A stretch of DNA of 5,120 bases from Acidobacteriaceae bacterium (GCA_003165095.1 PLSH01000246.1:16450-21569), one strand, 5' to 3'; counted from the first letter of the stretch, positions 1 through 5,120 are shown. The notes: generated from the letters alone by a model not told the origin. Program-made: numbers and translations.

Positions 1-97
1 TCCCAATGAATATCACGAGTTGAAAGTGCGCATCGCCACGCCGGGCCTGACCGCGCGCACCAATACCGGCTACTACAACCAACCGCTTGCCAAGTAG
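1..97 (+). CDS. 3' end of a VWFA-related (TIGR03436-like) protein gene, partial
   Basis: An open frame enters from the left edge (first complete codon at position 2) and ends at TAG 95-97, followed at once by a second in-register stop, TGA 98-100. The visible 31 residues include ELKVRIATPGLTARTNTGYY. The pattern of a beta strand, then PGLTARxxxGYY, a few residues and the stop resembles the C-terminal tail of the VWFA-related domain proteins that are abundant in Acidobacteria, usually secreted proteins of unknown role. The family link is from memory of that motif. Too little is present to see the domain itself, and another protein with a similar C-terminal beta strand is possible. It ends 47 nt before the hrcA -35 box and looks like a separate transcription unit. 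Confidence 0.55.
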   Translation, partial: PNEYHELKVRIATPGLTARTNTGYYNQPLAK

Positions 98-113
98 TGA
101 GTCAGCTCTCTTC

Positions 114-125
114 AACAGCCCTGTT
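114..125. repeat. short perfect dyad between the upstream gene and the hrcA promoter
   Basis: AACAG-CC-CTGTT is a perfect 5-bp inverted repeat with a 2-nt centre, 16 nt after the upstream stop codon and 18 nt before the -35 box. No T-run follows, so it is not a convincing Rho-independent terminator. It could be a protein-binding dyad or chance. Confidence 0.25.
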
Positions 126-143
126 AGCGCCGCTCGCCCCGCC

Positions 144-173
144 TTGACAGTGTCCAGCCGCACTCTCTAAAAT
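144..173 (+). promoter_or_regulatory. sigma70-type promoter of hrcA-grpE-dnaJ
   Basis: TTGACA at 144-149 is a perfect -35 consensus. TAAAAT at 168-173 is a one-mismatch -10. The spacer is 18 nt and an AT-rich stretch (ATTAATTAA) follows the -10. Transcription would start near 180, giving an hrcA leader of about 128 nt. No sigma32-like element is visible here, which agrees with control by a repressor rather than by a heat-shock sigma factor. Confidence 0.65.
146..167. promoter_or_regulatory. imperfect inverted repeat inside the hrcA promoter, candidate operator
   Basis: GACAGTG (146-152), 8 nt, then CACTCTC (161-167) form a dyad with 6 of 7 positions matching. It overlaps the -35 box and fills the spacer up to the -10, where a repressor would block RNA polymerase. 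It is not canonical CIRCE: CIRCE has CACTC in the left arm and GAGTG in the right, while here the order is reversed. Whether HrcA or any protein binds it is unknown. Confidence 0.3.
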
Positions 174-270
174 TAATTAAGGTAACTTGTGTTTGTTTCT
201 TGCAAACAACAGAAACAGAAACAGTTAGATTACTCGACGCCCACTCCGGAATCCATGGCACACCACCCTT

Positions 271-285
271 GCCGCCGGAAGCGGC
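271..285 (+). other. GC-rich hairpin in the hrcA leader just upstream of the ribosome binding site
   Basis: GCCGC-CGGAA-GCGGC can form a perfect 5-bp stem with a 5-nt loop, ending 7 nt before the hrcA Shine-Dalgarno GGGAGA (293-298). The flanking CCC at 266-268 could extend the fold by pairing with the GGG of that Shine-Dalgarno (293-295). Such a fold could limit translation at low temperature, but this is inferred by eye without folding energies. Confidence 0.3.
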
Positions 286-292
286 GACACTT

Positions 293-298
293 GGGAGA
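293..298 (+). promoter_or_regulatory. hrcA ribosome binding site
   Basis: GGGAGA lies 9 nt before the ATG at 308, and a second purine block AGGGA is at 301-305. This favours the ATG at 308 over an in-frame TTG at 200, which would add 36 residues, has no well-placed Shine-Dalgarno and precedes the conserved HrcA N-terminus. Confidence 0.6.
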
Positions 299-307
299 GC
301 AGGGAAG

Positions 308-1426
308 ATGCCCGATGTGCGCCTCAGCCCACGTGAACGGCTGGTGCTTACCGCAATCATCGACTTGTACATCGCTACCGGCGAGCCGGTCGCCTCGCAG
401 GCGCTTGCGCGCTTCTTTGCCAATCGCGAGGGCCTGAGTTCCGCCACCTTGCGCAACGTCATGGCCACCCTTGGTGAGGTTGGCCTGCTCGAGCAGGCGC
501 ATACCTCAGCCGGCCGCATTCCCACCGCCGCAGCGTTCCGATGCTACGTCGAGCAGATCACCCAATCCAGCCGCATGGCCTCCTCCACGAAGCCGGGCAA
601 CTCCATGCCCCAATCCGCCTCCAACCTCAACTCCACGCCCCTCAGCGAAGCGCGCCGCGGACAGATCGAAGAGAGTTTTTCCGGGGTCTCCAGCTCGCAT
701 GAGTACCTCGAGCGCACATCGCACGTTCTGGCGCTCATCTCCAGCGGGCTGGGTGTGGCGCTGGCCTGCTCAACTACGGGTCAGGTGCTTGAGCATATTC
801 ACTTTTCCCGCCTTACCGCGGGCCGGATTCTGGCCGTGCTCGTCACCCAGGCCGGCGCCGTGCAGGACCGCGTGCTGATCCTCGATCGCGAAATGTCCCA
901 TATAGAACTCGAAACCGCCGCACGCTTCCTCAACGAAAACTTCCGCGGCTGGCCCATCGAGCGCATTCGCGCCGAAGTAGCCCGCCGCGTTGAGATTGAG
1001 CGCGAAGCATATCGCCAGTTACTCTCCTCCGTCGAGGAACTCTGCAGCAAAGGCGCCTTGGCCGGCAATGAATCCGCCCCCGCTATCTTCGTGGACGGTA
1101 TCGCCAACCTCATCAGTGCCGAATCCGACCACGAGCGCCTCCGCCAGATGATGGTTGCCCTCGAAGCCAAACAGCGCCTCATTGAACTGCTGAACGCTTA
1201 TGTCGACGGCCACCAACAGGAAGTTCGCGTGGTAGTCGGCCTCGACGAGGCCTCCCCTGCCATGCAGGATCTGGTTTTGATCGGCGCTCCGGCCCGGCTG
1301 GGTGGCGCCAGCCTGGGAACTGTCGCCGTAATCGCACCCACCCGCATCCAATATCAGGAGATGATTCAGGCGGTGAGTTATATTGCCCGGCTTTCCGAGC
1401 GCATCCTTGAAGTTCCCGCGGATTAG
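308..1426 (+). CDS. hrcA: heat-inducible transcription repressor HrcA
   Basis: HrcA is the cytoplasmic dimeric repressor of class I heat-shock genes; in known systems it binds the CIRCE operator and depends on GroEL for activity. From the ATG at 308 the protein has 372 residues. The N-terminal winged helix opens with LSPRERLVLTAIIDLYIATG (6-25), and the family hallmark follows at 44-83, including SSATLRN and HTSAGRIPT. Residues 86-130 are a Ser/Asn/Pro-rich linker, which probably explains a length above the usual 340-350. The GAF-like central part (about 133-320) follows. The C-terminus has the expected LGTVAVIAPTRIQYQ and a final helix with YIARLSERIL. It is first in a probable operon with grpE (89 nt downstream) and dnaJ, under the promoter at 144-173. 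The placement suggests autoregulation, but no proper CIRCE is present. An upstream TTG start at 200 is possible but less likely. Confidence 0.95.
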   Translation: MPDVRLSPRERLVLTAIIDLYIATGEPVASQALARFFANREGLSSATLRNVMATLGEVGLLEQAHTSAGRIPTAAAFRCYVEQITQSSRMASSTKPGNSMPQSASNLNSTPLSEARRGQIEESFSGVSSSHEYLERTSHVLALISSGLGVALACSTTGQVLEHIHFSRLTAGRILAVLVTQAGAVQDRVLILDREMSHIELETAARFLNENFRGWPIERIRAEVARRVEIEREAYRQLLSSVEELCSKGALAGNESAPAIFVDGIANLISAESDHERLRQMMVALEAKQRLIELLNAYVDGHQQEVRVVVGLDEASPAMQDLVLIGAPARLGGASLGTVAVIAPTRIQYQEMIQAVSYIARLSERILEVPAD

Positions 1427-1437
1427 GCACTGTGCCT
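1425..1437. repeat. perfect palindrome overlapping the hrcA stop codon
   Basis: AGGCAC-T-GTGCCT has 6-bp arms around a single base and includes the last two bases of the hrcA TAG. In RNA it could form a 4-bp stem (AGGC/GCCT) with a 5-nt loop. No T-run follows, so it should not terminate transcription before grpE. It could be an RNA processing or stability element, or chance. Confidence 0.35.
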
Positions 1438-1470
1438 CGACGAAAGCGCCGTAAACCCCGTGACAAAGTC

Positions 1471-1482
1471 CCTGGAAACAGG
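1471..1482 (+). other. small GAAA-tetraloop hairpin upstream of grpE
   Basis: CCTG-GAAA-CAGG forms a 4-bp stem closed by a GNRA-type tetraloop, 13 nt before the grpE Shine-Dalgarno. A second CAGG at 1511-1514, directly before the grpE ATG, could compete for the same CCTG. The element is short and its significance is uncertain. Confidence 0.25.
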
Positions 1483-1495
1483 CGTTGTTGATTTG

Positions 1496-1501
1496 AAGGA
1501 G
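1496..1501 (+). promoter_or_regulatory. grpE ribosome binding site with unusually long spacing
   Basis: AAGGAG is the only strong Shine-Dalgarno before grpE, but it lies 14 nt from the ATG at 1516, more than the usual 5-9. No in-frame start lies closer to it. The CAGG at 1511-1514 is nearer but leaves only one base before the ATG. The long spacing may lower grpE translation. Confidence 0.5.
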
Positions 1502-1515
1502 AATAGCCTACAGGT

Positions 1516-2121
1516 ATGTCGAAACCTAACCCCAAATTGAACGTGGTGGAACGCCTCGAGATCCCATCAGCCGGCACGGTGGATGAGGCCGTGGGCGACG
1601 CGTCTCAGGCAACAGCCGCTTTGCTCCAGAACCCGGCCGATTCTGCCGAGCCCGCCGTCCCCTCGGAGTTGGACCAATTGAAGGCCGAACGCGACCAGTT
1701 GCTCGATCGCGTAGCTCGTTTGCAGGCGGAGTTTGAAAATGCCCGCAAACGCGCCGATCGCGAACGAACCGAGTTTCGCGACTATGCCGCCGGCGTCGTC
1801 GTCGAACAGTTTCTCCCCGTCCTTGATAACTTCCAGTTGGCCCTCAAGTCCACCGCCTCCGAACACCAGTTGCGCTCCGGTGTTGAGCTCATCGTCAAGC
1901 AGATGGAAGAGATCCTCCGCCAGATGCAGGTCACTCCCGTTCCCGCGATCGGCGAACCGTTCGATCCCCACGTCCACGAAGCTATCGGTGCCATTGACCG
2001 CGACGATCTGCCCGACCAGCACGTGGCTGAGGAGGTTCGACGCGGTTACAAATTCCGCGAGCGCCTGCTGCGCCCCGCGCTGGTGCGCGTCGCCCACAAT
2101 CCCAAACAAACCAGCGATTAA
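1516..2121 (+). CDS. grpE: nucleotide exchange factor GrpE
   Basis: GrpE is the dimeric cytoplasmic co-chaperone that releases ADP from DnaK and so resets its substrate cycle. The product has 201 residues, normal for the family. Residues 1-48 are an acidic, Ala/Pro-rich, probably disordered tail. A coiled-coil dimer helix follows, with ELDQLKAERDQLLDRVARLQ (51-70) and the conserved AEFENARKR (71-79). The four-helix-bundle region carries FLPVLDNFQLAL (99-110), and GVELIVKQMEEIL (122-134) comes before the DnaK-contacting beta domain. That domain shows the GrpE signature GEPFDPHVHEAIG (146-158) and ends with VRRGYKFRERLLRPALVRVA (174-193). The gene lies 89 nt after hrcA and 18 nt before dnaJ, so it is probably cotranscribed with both. 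dnaK, usually between grpE and dnaJ in hrcA operons of Firmicutes, is missing. Confidence 0.96.
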   Translation: MSKPNPKLNVVERLEIPSAGTVDEAVGDASQATAALLQNPADSAEPAVPSELDQLKAERDQLLDRVARLQAEFENARKRADRERTEFRDYAAGVVVEQFLPVLDNFQLALKSTASEHQLRSGVELIVKQMEEILRQMQVTPVPAIGEPFDPHVHEAIGAIDRDDLPDQHVAEEVRRGYKFRERLLRPALVRVAHNPKQTSD

Positions 2122-2139
2122 CCCGCCCTTTGCAGGCAG

Positions 2140-3294
2140 ATGGTTCAAATACCAAATCAAATGAGTTCTAATACAAGAGTGGCTAAAGCAGATTATTACG
2201 ATGTTCTCGGCGTCCCGCGCGAGGCCACGGACCAGGAGCTGAAAAGCGCCTATCGCAAGCAGGCGCTCAAGTATCATCCTGACCGCAACCCCGGCGATCA
2301 TACCGCTGAGGACAAGTTCAAGCAGGCCAGTGAGGCCTACCAGGTGCTCAGCGACCCTGACAAACGCGCCGTATTCGATCGCTACGGCCATGCCGGCCTG
2401 GGCGCGCAGGGCTTCCAGGGAAATCCCTTTGCCGGCGGCGTGGACATCGGCGATATCTTCGGCGACCTGTTCGGCGAAATGTTCAGTATGGGCGGCGCAT
2501 CCCAGCGGACTTCTCGCCAGAATCGCGGCGATGACCTGCGCTTCGACCTGGCCATCGACTTTGAAGACGCGGTCTTCGGCATTCAGAAGGAAGTAAGAAT
2601 TCGCCGCCTTGAAACCTGCGCTGCCTGCCAGGGTCGCGGAAGCGCCTCAGGCCGTGGTCCTACCCTCTGCAGCCAATGCCAGGGCCGCGGGCAGATCCGC
2701 TACCAGCAGGGCTTCTTCTCTGTGGCTCGCACCTGCGGCGCATGCAACGGCGCCGGCTCGGTCATCTCCGATCCCTGCCCCGCATGCCGTGGCGAAGGCC
2801 GCGCCGCCACTGAAATCAAGCTCAACGTAAAAGTCCCTCCCGGCGTCGAAGACGGTACGCGTATCCGCTACTCCGGCGAAGGCGATGCCGGACGTGCCGG
2901 CGGACCTAAAGGCGATCTCTACGTAGTCCTCTCCATACGGTCGCACGATTTCTTCGAGCGCCACGGCCACGACCTCTACTGCGTCATTCCCATCAGCTTC
3001 CCGCAGGCCGCGCTCGGCGCAGAGTTCGAAATGCCCGGAATCGACGGCCCGGTCACCGTGAAGATCCCCGAGGGAACCCAGAGCGGACGCGAGTTGCGCA
3101 TGCGCGGGCGCGGCGTTCCCTTCTTGAATGAAAGAGGCAAAGGCGACCTGGTCGTCAAGGTGTTGGTCCAAATCCCCAGAAAGCTGAGCCGCGCACAGCG
3201 CGAACTGGTCACCAAGCTCTCTGAAACCCTCGCCGTGGACAATCAGCCCGCCTCGCCCGGCCTGCTCGAGAAAATGAAGGACCTCTTCAGTTAG
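2140..3294 (+). CDS. dnaJ: chaperone protein DnaJ (class A Hsp40)
   Basis: DnaJ delivers unfolded proteins to DnaK and stimulates its ATPase. Counting 384 residues from the ATG at 2140, the J domain spans about 18-82 with the essential HPD at 46-48 (KYHPDRN). A Gly/Phe-rich region follows (about 83-120). The zinc-binding domain has all four CxxCxGxG repeats: CAACQGRG (160), CSQCQGRG (177), CGACNGAG (199) and CPACRGEG (213). The C-terminal substrate domains include [20 protein letters not shown] and a dimerisation tail. All key residues are present, so this is a functional type I DnaJ and not a J-like fragment. The start is uncertain: ATG 2140 has a weak GCAGG 3 nt upstream, ATG 2161 has no Shine-Dalgarno, and GTG 2179 would give the family-like beginning (M)[11 protein letters not shown]. 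It is third in the hrcA-grpE-dnaJ run, 18 nt after grpE. Confidence 0.97.
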   Translation: MVQIPNQMSSNTRVAKADYYDVLGVPREATDQELKSAYRKQALKYHPDRNPGDHTAEDKFKQASEAYQVLSDPDKRAVFDRYGHAGLGAQGFQGNPFAGGVDIGDIFGDLFGEMFSMGGASQRTSRQNRGDDLRFDLAIDFEDAVFGIQKEVRIRRLETCAACQGRGSASGRGPTLCSQCQGRGQIRYQQGFFSVARTCGACNGAGSVISDPCPACRGEGRAATEIKLNVKVPPGVEDGTRIRYSGEGDAGRAGGPKGDLYVVLSIRSHDFFERHGHDLYCVIPISFPQAALGAEFEMPGIDGPVTVKIPEGTQSGRELRMRGRGVPFLNERGKGDLVVKVLVQIPRKLSRAQRELVTKLSETLAVDNQPASPGLLEKMKDLFS

Positions 3295-3325
3295 GGATTT
3301 GCGGAGTTCAGATGCGGAAGGGATT

Positions 3326-3401
3326 TGGTGGAGCTGAGCGGGATCGAACCGCTGGCCTCCTCGTTGCGAACGAGGCGCTCTCCCAGCTGAGCTACAGCCC
3401 C
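3326..3401 (-). tRNA. tRNA-Ala(CGC)
   Basis: The reverse complement folds as a complete 76-nt cloverleaf with an encoded 3' CCA. The acceptor stem GGGGCTG pairs with CAGCTCC and contains the G3-U70 wobble, the classical alanine identity pair. The anticodon stem CCTCG/CGAGG encloses the loop TTCGCAA, giving anticodon CGC, which reads GCG alanine codons. The T arm is AGCGG-TTCGATC-CCGCT, with the standard TTCGA. The gene lies 89 nt downstream of rho on the same strand, and its 3' end faces dnaJ with 31 nt between. It may be read from rho transcripts or from its own weak promoter. Confidence 0.97.
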
Positions 3402-3412
3402 ACGACTCTTCT

Positions 3413-3441
3413 ATCTTACCAGCAGGCCGCAAATCCCGAAA
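3413..3441 (-). promoter_or_regulatory. weak candidate promoter of tRNA-Ala
   Basis: On the - strand, TAAGAT (3418-3413) is a fair -10 box lying 11 nt before the mature tRNA 5' end. TTTCGG (3441-3436) lies 17 nt upstream of it as a poor -35. The position would give a very short 5' trailer, which is typical of tRNA genes. Readthrough from rho followed by RNase P processing is an alternative. Confidence 0.3.
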
Positions 3442-3490
3442 GGCTCGCCGCGGCTGCGCGATCCTGGCCGATGAACCAAAGCGAGAAGCT

Positions 3491-4741
3491 CTACAACTGG
3501 TTCATGTTCGCCAGGAACTCCGCGTTGTTGCGCACCTTCTCCAACCGGCTGATCAGCAACTCCATCGCTTCCACTGGCGACAGCGGGTTCAGCACCTTGC
3601 GCAAAATCCAGATCCGCTGCAAGTCCTCCTTGGGAATCAGCAGTTCTTCCTTGCGCGTTCCTGAGCGCTGGATGTCGATCGCCGGGAAGACGCGCTTGTC
3701 CACCAGCTTGCGGTCCAGGATAATTTCCATGTTGCCCGTGCCCTTGAACTCTTCAAAGATCACTTCATCCATGCGCGACCCGGTATCCACCAGCGCCGTG
3801 GCGATGATTGTCAGCGATCCGCCCTCTTCAATGTTGCGGGCCGCGCCGAAGAACCGCTTCGGCCGCTGCAGCGCATTCGAGTCCACGCCGCCTGAGAGCA
3901 CCTTGCCCGACGGCGGCACGATCGTGTTGTATGCCCGCGCCAGGCGCGTAATAGAATCCAGAAGAATCACCACGTCGCGCTTGTGCTCCACCAGCCGCTT
4001 GGCCTTCTCGATCACCATCTCCGCCACCTGTACGTGGCGCGCCGCTGGCTCGTCAAATGTGGAACTGATCACCTCGCCCTTCACTGAGCGCTGCATGTCG
4101 GTCACTTCTTCAGGCCGCTCGTCGATCAGCAGCACAATGAGCACGATCTCGGGGTGGTTGGTCGAGATGGAGTTGGCCAGCGACTGCAAGAGCATGGTCT
4201 TGCCGGTGCGCGGCGGGGCGACGATCAGGCCGCGCTGGCCCTTGCCAACGGGGGTCAGCAGGTCCATCACCCGGCCGCTGGTGGCTTCCCGCACTGTCTC
4301 GAGCTTGATCCGTTCCTGCGGATAAAGCGGCGTCAGGTTATCAAATAGAATCTTGTTCCGCGTCTCTTCGGGCGACTCGAAGTTGATGGCCTCGATCTTC
4401 ACCAGAGCAAAGTACTTTTCGCCTTCGTGCGGCGGCCGCACGTTGCCGCTGATCGAGTCGCCGGTCTTCAGATCGAACTTGCGTATCTGCGACGGCGATA
4501 CGTAGATGTCGTCCGGCCCGGGCAGATAGTTGTAGTCCGGCGAGCGCAGAAATCCATAGCCGTCGGGCAAAATCTCCAGCACGCCTTCGGCAAATATGTG
4601 GCCTTCTTTTTCGCTCTGCGCCTGAAGAATCTTGAAGATCAGATCTTGCTTGCGCAGGCCGCTGGTGCCAGGAATCTCCAGGGTGCGCGCGATGCGGCTC
4701 AGTTCGGTAATGTTTTTTTCTTTGAGTTCTGCGATGGTCAT
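3491..4741 (-). CDS. rho: transcription termination factor Rho
   Basis: Rho is the hexameric RNA-dependent ATPase that loads on C-rich untranslated RNA and dislodges RNA polymerase. The product has 416 residues, close to E. coli Rho (419), without the long N-terminal insertions seen in some phyla. The N-terminal helical domain spans about 1-45. The RNA-binding cold-shock-like domain follows, with DGYGFLRS (60-67) and the family stretch [13 protein letters not shown] (77-89). The ATPase core has Walker A APPRTGKT (175-182), [11 protein letters not shown] (207-217) with the catalytic Glu at 211, Walker B VVILLDS (257-263), the Q-loop region [14 protein letters not shown] (278-291) and the arginine-finger region [10 protein letters not shown] (359-368). 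The P-loop has Arg-Thr where E. coli has Lys-Ala. The start ATG (4741-4739) is preceded by AGGTGA ending 4 nt upstream. It is convergent with dnaJ and followed on its own strand by tRNA-Ala. Confidence 0.98.
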   Translation of the reverse strand: MTIAELKEKNITELSRIARTLEIPGTSGLRKQDLIFKILQAQSEKEGHIFAEGVLEILPDGYGFLRSPDYNYLPGPDDIYVSPSQIRKFDLKTGDSISGNVRPPHEGEKYFALVKIEAINFESPEETRNKILFDNLTPLYPQERIKLETVREATSGRVMDLLTPVGKGQRGLIVAPPRTGKTMLLQSLANSISTNHPEIVLIVLLIDERPEEVTDMQRSVKGEVISSTFDEPAARHVQVAEMVIEKAKRLVEHKRDVVILLDSITRLARAYNTIVPPSGKVLSGGVDSNALQRPKRFFGAARNIEEGGSLTIIATALVDTGSRMDEVIFEEFKGTGNMEIILDRKLVDKRVFPAIDIQRSGTRKEELLIPKEDLQRIWILRKVLNPLSPVEAMELLISRLEKVRNNAEFLANMNQL

Positions 4742-4754
4742 TGTTCACCTGTTA

Positions 4755-4793
4755 CGCGGGCGGGATGTTGGTGCGGGGATGCGGGAGGGGAAT
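4755..4793 (-). promoter_or_regulatory. C-rich, G-poor tract in the rho leader, candidate rut site
   Basis: Read on the - strand, this 39-nt stretch has 23 C and only 5 G, with repeated CCC/CCCC blocks spaced by A, T or G. It ends 13 nt before the rho start codon. C-rich, G-poor, unstructured RNA is what the Rho primary site binds, and E. coli rho is autoregulated by attenuation in its leader. The tract therefore fits an autoregulatory loading site. This is inferred from composition only. Confidence 0.4.
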
Positions 4794-4821
4794 CTGCTCC
4801 AGGCGGGTAGTCAGCAATCCA

Positions 4822-4857
4822 GCCGGCTCATGCCGGTCTTGAAGCTTTACCCAAGCT
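4822..4857 (-). other. two small adjacent hairpins in the rho leader
   Basis: In transcript order, AGCTT-GGGTA-AAGCT (4857-4843) is followed by CCGGC-ATGA-GCCGG (4836-4823), both perfect 5-bp stems. They lie between the candidate promoter and the C-rich tract and could form the structured part of the rho 5' leader. No T-run follows either stem, so neither is an intrinsic terminator. Confidence 0.35.
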
Positions 4858-4900
4858 CATCTGGAGTGTCGAAACGCCGGGAAAGAATTGCCGTCGTTCG

Positions 4901-4928
4901 ATTGTAACTGCCTTGATTTCGTTGTCTG
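4901..4928 (-). promoter_or_regulatory. candidate rho promoter
   Basis: On the - strand, TACAAT (4906-4901) is a one-mismatch -10 box. CAGACA (4928-4923), matching 4 of 6 positions of TTGACA, lies 16 nt upstream. Transcription would begin near 4894 and give rho a leader of about 150 nt containing the two hairpins and the C-rich tract. The spacing is slightly short and the -35 is imperfect. Confidence 0.4.
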
Positions 4929-4955
4929 GCTCAACTTTGTGCGCTGACCGGCGCG

Positions 4956-5120
4956 TTACGCTGCGCGGCGCCGTTCAAACGGTTGCGTTGCCTGTGCTTC
5001 TACGGGCGCCGCTGTCCCTGGATTCGCGGTCTGAAAACGGCACAGAACTTCATTCGTCGTGTCCTGCAGCCGTGTGTTCGGCTTGTGAAGCTTACGGGTT
5101 GCCTTGCTTGCCAGTTGACA
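4956..5120 (-). CDS. possible 3' end of an unidentified - strand gene, partial
   Basis: A - strand frame is open from the right edge to TAA at 4958-4956, giving 54 residues that I do not recognise. It is Arg/Thr/Ala/Gln-rich and ends with QPFERRRAA, which looks like a plausible disordered, basic C-terminal tail. If real, it is the gene upstream of rho on the same strand, and the candidate rho promoter lies just after its stop. The evidence is weak: the other strand is also open in two frames here, and a stop-free run of this length is not rare at this GC content. A small perfect dyad, CCGTT-CA-AACGG (4971-4982), lies inside it. Confidence 0.25.
   Translation of the reverse strand, partial: CQLASKATRKLHKPNTRLQDTTNEVLCRFQTANPGTAAPVEAQATQPFERRRAA

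Noticed and set aside
157..183. Half CIRCE site: GCACTC at 160-165
   Set aside because: The right arm expected 9 nt later would be GAGTGCTAA, but the sequence there is AT-rich and does not match, so this is not a CIRCE element.
191..207. GTTTG-N7-CAAAC hairpin at the start of the hrcA leader
   Set aside because: It is short and AT-rich, extends by only one pair (TGTTTG/CAAACA), and has no relation to a start codon or terminator.
200..307. N-terminal extension of HrcA from TTG 200
   Set aside because: The extra 36 residues do not look like HrcA, the TTG has no well-placed Shine-Dalgarno, and ATG 308 has one and starts the conserved domain.
1435..1463. Sigma32-like promoter (CCTCGAC-N14-CCCCGTGA) before grpE
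   Set aside because: The -10 resembles CCCCATnT, but the -35 matches only about 3 of 7 positions, and HrcA-type control argues against it.
1567..3432. Long - strand open frames opposite grpE and dnaJ (1567-2391 and 2647-3432)
   Set aside because: They are antisense shadows of well-conserved genes in GC-rich DNA; the second also runs over the tRNA gene, and neither resembles a known protein.
3447..3454. GCCGCGGC palindrome between rho and tRNA-Ala
   Set aside because: It has no room for a loop and no following T-run, so it is not a terminator; an 8-bp GC palindrome is expected by chance at this composition.
3312..4325. 337-codon + strand open frame across tRNA-Ala and rho
   Set aside because: It is Ser/Arg-rich, lies antisense to the tRNA and to the highly conserved rho, and has no protein-like features.

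Overview
The window is a conserved housekeeping region of a bacterial chromosome, about 60% GC. It holds the heat-shock genes hrcA, grpE and dnaJ on the + strand and, facing them on the - strand, the transcription terminator gene rho followed by a tRNA-Ala(CGC) gene. I think it comes from the Acidobacteriota, probably the Terriglobia (Acidobacteriaceae-like). The main clue is the gene end at the left edge: its last 31 codons resemble the C-terminus of the VWFA-related proteins (TIGR03436-like) that are abundant in that phylum. This assignment is an inference from remembered family features, not from a database search.

Layout. Positions 1-97 hold the 3' end of an unrelated gene. Positions 98-307 hold a strong sigma70-type promoter (TTGACA-N18-TAAAAT) and a leader of about 128 nt. 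hrcA (308-1426), grpE (1516-2121) and dnaJ (2140-3294) follow on the same strand, with gaps of 89 and 18 nt, and form a probable operon. After only 31 nt comes the 3' end of tRNA-Ala (3326-3401, - strand). rho (3491-4741, - strand) lies 89 nt upstream of the tRNA in its own transcription direction. Positions 4742-5120 hold the rho leader, with a C-rich, G-poor tract just upstream of the rho ribosome binding site, a candidate promoter, and possibly the 3' end of another - strand gene at the right edge.

How the genes work together. HrcA is the repressor of class I heat-shock genes. DnaJ and GrpE are the J-domain co-chaperone and nucleotide exchange factor of DnaK, but dnaK is absent from the cluster and must be encoded elsewhere. 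No full CIRCE operator (HrcA site) is visible. The only dyad at the promoter is an imperfect inverted repeat between the -35 and -10 boxes whose arm order is the reverse of CIRCE. Rho is a full-length hexameric RNA helicase with all catalytic motifs.

I see no mobile element, CRISPR array, phage gene or unknown multi-gene system. The points worth a second look are regulatory: the missing CIRCE, the possible hrcA leader structure, the candidate rut site in the rho leader, and the terminator-less convergent dnaJ/tRNA junction.
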